A stretch of 5,439 bases of DNA from Clostridiales bacterium. Its GTDB lineage: Bacteria; Bacillota; Clostridia; Christensenellales; Aristaeellaceae. The stretch's first letter is position 1, and every line of letters begins with the position of its first letter. The position numbers and the translations under genes are program-made. The stretch lies in NCBI GenBank assembly GCA_004556395.1, contig SFHK01000111.1, positions 1 through 5,439 of the forward strand. The letters run 5' to 3'. Below the pieces are notes generated by a model. The model ran no database searches and was not told the origin of the DNA. It saw only the letters and a list, made by a program, of their open reading frames with translations. This document shows positions 3,042 to 5,439 of this stretch, in pieces.

Positions 3042-5439
3042 ATGAAAACCAAGCTTCGCAAGCTGCTCGCGCTTCTGATGACTCTCGCCATGTTCATCAG
3101 CAGCGTGCCCACGACCGCGCTCGCCGCAGTCGTGCCCTACTCGGGCGGCACGGAGACCGGCTCCGGCATTTCGCTGAGAAGCATAGTGAAGCCGCCGGTT
3201 GCGACGACGACGTACGTCTTCATGAATGGCACGGAGGAATTCGCTCGCCAGATTCTGAAGAACGGCGAAACCCTCAACAATCCCGGCACGCCGGACGCCG
3301 GCAGCCCGAACAAGGAGTTTACCGGCTGGCGCGACGGCGATAATAACGCGCCCACCTTCGGCGCGGTCACCGTGACCGAAACGAAAACGATTACCTATCA
3401 CGCCCAGTTCGCGGACGTGTACTTCGTGTTCTTCACCAATCCGAACGGCGAGGTCATGGTCACGAAGAAGGGCGCGAACGGCGAGACGATTCCTGCGGAG
3501 GGCGTGACCTACCCTGTCGGCAATGAGGAATCCATCACCGCGTGGCTGGACGCGAACGGCAGCCCCGTATCCTCCGTCACGCTGAACGGCAGCGACGTAA
3601 CCCTCACGGCCAGGGTTGAGAACGGCCACTGGATTACCTACGATTCGCAGGGCGGCACCTATGTCGCGCCCGCGTTCGTAAAGGGCAACGGCACGACCAC
3701 CGCGCCCGCCGCCCCCACCCGCCCCGGCTATACCTTCCGCCACTGGTCTGCAACCGTGGGCGGCGCGGCGTTCACCTTCGGGCAGCCGCTCGATCAGGCG
3801 CTAACGCTCTACGCCGTCTGGACGGCCAATGCCAATACGCGCTACACCGTCATCCACTGGCTGGAAAACGCCGATGACAATGAGTATTCCTACAGGGAAT
3901 CCGAAACCAGGACCGGCGCTACCGGCGCGCAGACCAGCGCGGCGGCGAAGAGCTATACCGGCTTCACCGCGCAGACCATTGCGCAGCAGACCATCGCGGG
4001 CGACGGCTCGACGATCGTGAGCGTGTACTACAAGCGCAATGTGTATGAAGTGAAGTTCTATGAAAATAACGGCACCAACTGGAGACCTAAATGGGAAGAA
4101 ATAACGAACCTCACGATTACTGCTAAATATGGCGCGAACATCGGAGACAAATGGCCTACATACAATGGTAGCAGTACGTGGGGAACGAAAACAAGCAATG
4201 GTCAACCTGCTGGCCCATATCAGGTTAACATTGAAACAATGCCGCTGAATGGCGCTAAATTCTATGGCCCGAAGACCGGCTACGGCTCCGAATCTGCCCA
4301 CTACTATGTAGAAGTGCTTCCGGGCGAGAGCGGCGAAACGGTTAGCGGCGTCACCTATAAGCTGCATCATACAGATACCAGCCCGGGCACAGGCTATACT
4401 GTAACCGTGGAAGATCAGTACCCGATTACCGGCTTTACTTTTAATAGCTCTCCAAGCACCAAGATAGAAGAAGACTATGACAACGCCAAGTTCTACTACA
4501 CCCGCAACAGCTACAACATCGTATACGTGAGCGGCGGCCAGACGGTAAACACCGCTTCCAAGAAGTTCGAAGAGAGCATTGCGGACGCGGGAAGCTATAC
4601 GCCCACTGTCAAACCCGCCGGCATGGAGGATTATGACTTTGGCGGCTGGCATGCCGACCCGGCGGGTGAACAGGCATATACCTTCACCGGCAAGACCATG
4701 CCCGCGCAGAACGTCACGGTCTATGCCAAGTGGAACAAGCCCGTATATAACGGCACAATCTATCTGACCATCGAAGGCACTACTGGTTCATCGATTACAC
4801 TCAGCGTCCCGAAGGGCGACACGATTGAAACCGCGCTGAACGAAAAGCAGGCGGAAATCATGGCGCAGGTTGGCGAAGGCTATACCTGGCGCGGCTGGCG
4901 TACCGGCAAGGACGGCACCGGCGAGCCCTTCAACCCCCAAACCCAGATCACAACGGACGTCACCCTCTACCCCTACTACACCAAGGACGGCACCTTCAAA
5001 GTTGAATACGATGCCGTCAAGAACGACGTAACCGCTCCGGTGGATGGCAAGTCCTACGCGGAGGACAGCTTTGCTGACCTCATGTCCCCGGGCAAGCTGG
5101 TTGCTGCTGATGGCGAGTACTTCCTCGGCTGGTCTGACGGCGCGGCCACCTACCAGCCCCGCGACAAGTATCAGATCAAGAGCAATCACGCCAATGACCA
5201 AAACGTCATCACCCTCACCGCCCAGTGGGGCGCGCGTCCCGCTGGCACAACCCTGACCTATAAAGCCAATGGCGGCGCAGGCGAGGACGTGGTTAAAAAC
5301 CTCGCCAATAACGAGACCGTCACCACCATCGCAAACCCCTTCTCCCGCGTGGGCTACACCTTCAAGGGCTGGGACACCGACCCCAAGGGCGAAGGCTCCA
5401 TCGCCCCCAACACGCAGGTGCAGGTGGACAACAACGGCG
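3042..5439 (+). CDS. Large secreted InlB B-repeat (Listeria-Bacteroides repeat) surface protein, 5' part
   Basis: The frame is open for 799 residues and runs off the window. Residues 1-28 are a signal peptide (MKTKLRKLLA start, cleavage after Ala-Leu-Ala). InlB B-repeat-like modules, each about 65-80 residues with a GYxFxGW core and closing LYAxW strand, lie at about 57-123, 125-192 (degenerate), 196-261, 490-565, 571-647, 651-729 and 736 onward (cut). Cores include FTGWRDG (93), GYTFRHW (229), YDFGGWH (531), YTWRGWR (614), YFLGWSD (693) and GYTFKGWD (771). Residues 267-331 resemble a MucBP/SHIRT-type ubiquitin-like beta domain, and about 334-487 is a further beta-rich segment. Such proteins are surface fibres or adhesins in gut Bacillota; a C-terminal sortase signal would lie outside the window. 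The ATG follows GGAGG (3028-3032) by nine bases. The ligand cannot be predicted. Confidence 0.9.
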   Translation, partial: MKTKLRKLLALLMTLAMFISSVPTTALAAVVPYSGGTETGSGISLRSIVKPPVATTTYVFMNGTEEFARQILKNGETLNNPGTPDAGSPNKEFTGWRDGDNNAPTFGAVTVTETKTITYHAQFADVYFVFFTNPNGEVMVTKKGANGETIPAEGVTYPVGNEESITAWLDANGSPVSSVTLNGSDVTLTARVENGHWITYDSQGGTYVAPAFVKGNGTTTAPAAPTRPGYTFRHWSATVGGAAFTFGQPLDQALTLYAVWTANANTRYTVIHWLENADDNEYSYRESETRTGATGAQTSAAAKSYTGFTAQTIAQQTIAGDGSTIVSVYYKRNVYEVKFYENNGTNWRPKWEEITNLTITAKYGANIGDKWPTYNGSSTWGTKTSNGQPAGPYQVNIETMPLNGAKFYGPKTGYGSESAHYYVEVLPGESGETVSGVTYKLHHTDTSPGTGYTVTVEDQYPITGFTFNSSPSTKIEEDYDNAKFYYTRNSYNIVYVSGGQTVNTASKKFEESIADAGSYTPTVKPAGMEDYDFGGWHADPAGEQAYTFTGKTMPAQNVTVYAKWNKPVYNGTIYLTIEGTTGSSITLSVPKGDTIETALNEKQAEIMAQVGEGYTWRGWRTGKDGTGEPFNPQTQITTDVTLYPYYTKDGTFKVEYDAVKNDVTAPVDGKSYAEDSFADLMSPGKLVAADGEYFLGWSDGAATYQPRDKYQIKSNHANDQNVITLTAQWGARPAGTTLTYKANGGAGEDVVKNLANNETVTTIANPFSRVGYTFKGWDTDPKGEGSIAPNTQVQVDNNG
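4080..4260 (+). other. Low-G+C patch inside the adhesin-like gene
   Basis: I count 82 G or C in 4081-4260 (about 46%), against far higher values in neighbouring parts of the same gene (45 of 60 in 3661-3720). The patch uses codons otherwise scarce in the gene (AGA, ATA, ACA, GGT, GGA, AAA, CCA). It encodes about residues 347-408, the start of the domain that follows the MucBP-like module. This suggests a module acquired or exchanged by recombination. Confidence 0.55.

Noticed and set aside
3021..4652. Minus-strand frames of 240 and 283 codons opposite the adhesin-like gene
   Set aside because: They lack recognisable domains and start sites and are explained by the high-G+C third positions of the real plus-strand gene.

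Overview
The window looks like accessory chromosome from a Gram-positive anaerobe, most likely an uncultured gut Clostridia-type member of the Bacillota with fairly high G+C. Support comes from near-consensus sigma-A promoters, strong purine-rich ribosome binding sites, a Gram-positive type I toxin, and a multi-repeat InlB/Listeria-Bacteroides-type surface protein. The taxonomic assignment is inference; no ribosomal or marker gene is present.

Region 1 (about 1-423) holds a compact candidate type I toxin-antitoxin module. A 31-residue single-helix hydrophobic peptide is encoded on the minus strand (135-230). It has a full-length consensus ribosome binding site, a long (about 157 nt) leader, its own sigma-A promoter (395-423) and an intrinsic terminator (1-26). 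A perfect consensus sigma-A promoter on the plus strand (14-42) drives a predicted 88-nt RNA that ends at its own hairpin plus U-tract at about 136. That RNA would be complementary to the whole toxin 3' untranslated region. The -35 box of the antisense promoter lies inside the toxin terminator palindrome. The toxin leader also holds a 10-bp sequence able to mask the toxin ribosome binding site, and a 34-codon leader ORF that runs through it.

Region 2 (454-979) is a Nudix hydrolase gene on the minus strand with a complete Nudix box and a clear promoter. It ends just upstream of the toxin promoter with no visible terminator between them.

Region 3 (981-1387) is a non-coding intergenic stretch with two pairs of TGTAACC direct repeats. 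One pair overlaps the expected -35 region of the next gene, suggesting activator-dependent control.

Region 4 (1388-2807) is a probable two-gene operon of small secreted proteins. Both have signal peptides and homologous C-terminal beta-sandwich (Ig-like) domains. The first also carries an 18-unit Glu/Pro/Lys hexapeptide stalk encoded by an 18-bp tandem repeat. Region 5 (2808-3041) has a large inverted repeat and a strong extended -10 promoter. Region 6 (3042 to the end) is the first 799 residues of a large secreted adhesin-like protein built from InlB B-repeat-type modules; it runs off the window. The three exported proteins probably act outside the cell or at its surface, but nothing here shows that they interact.
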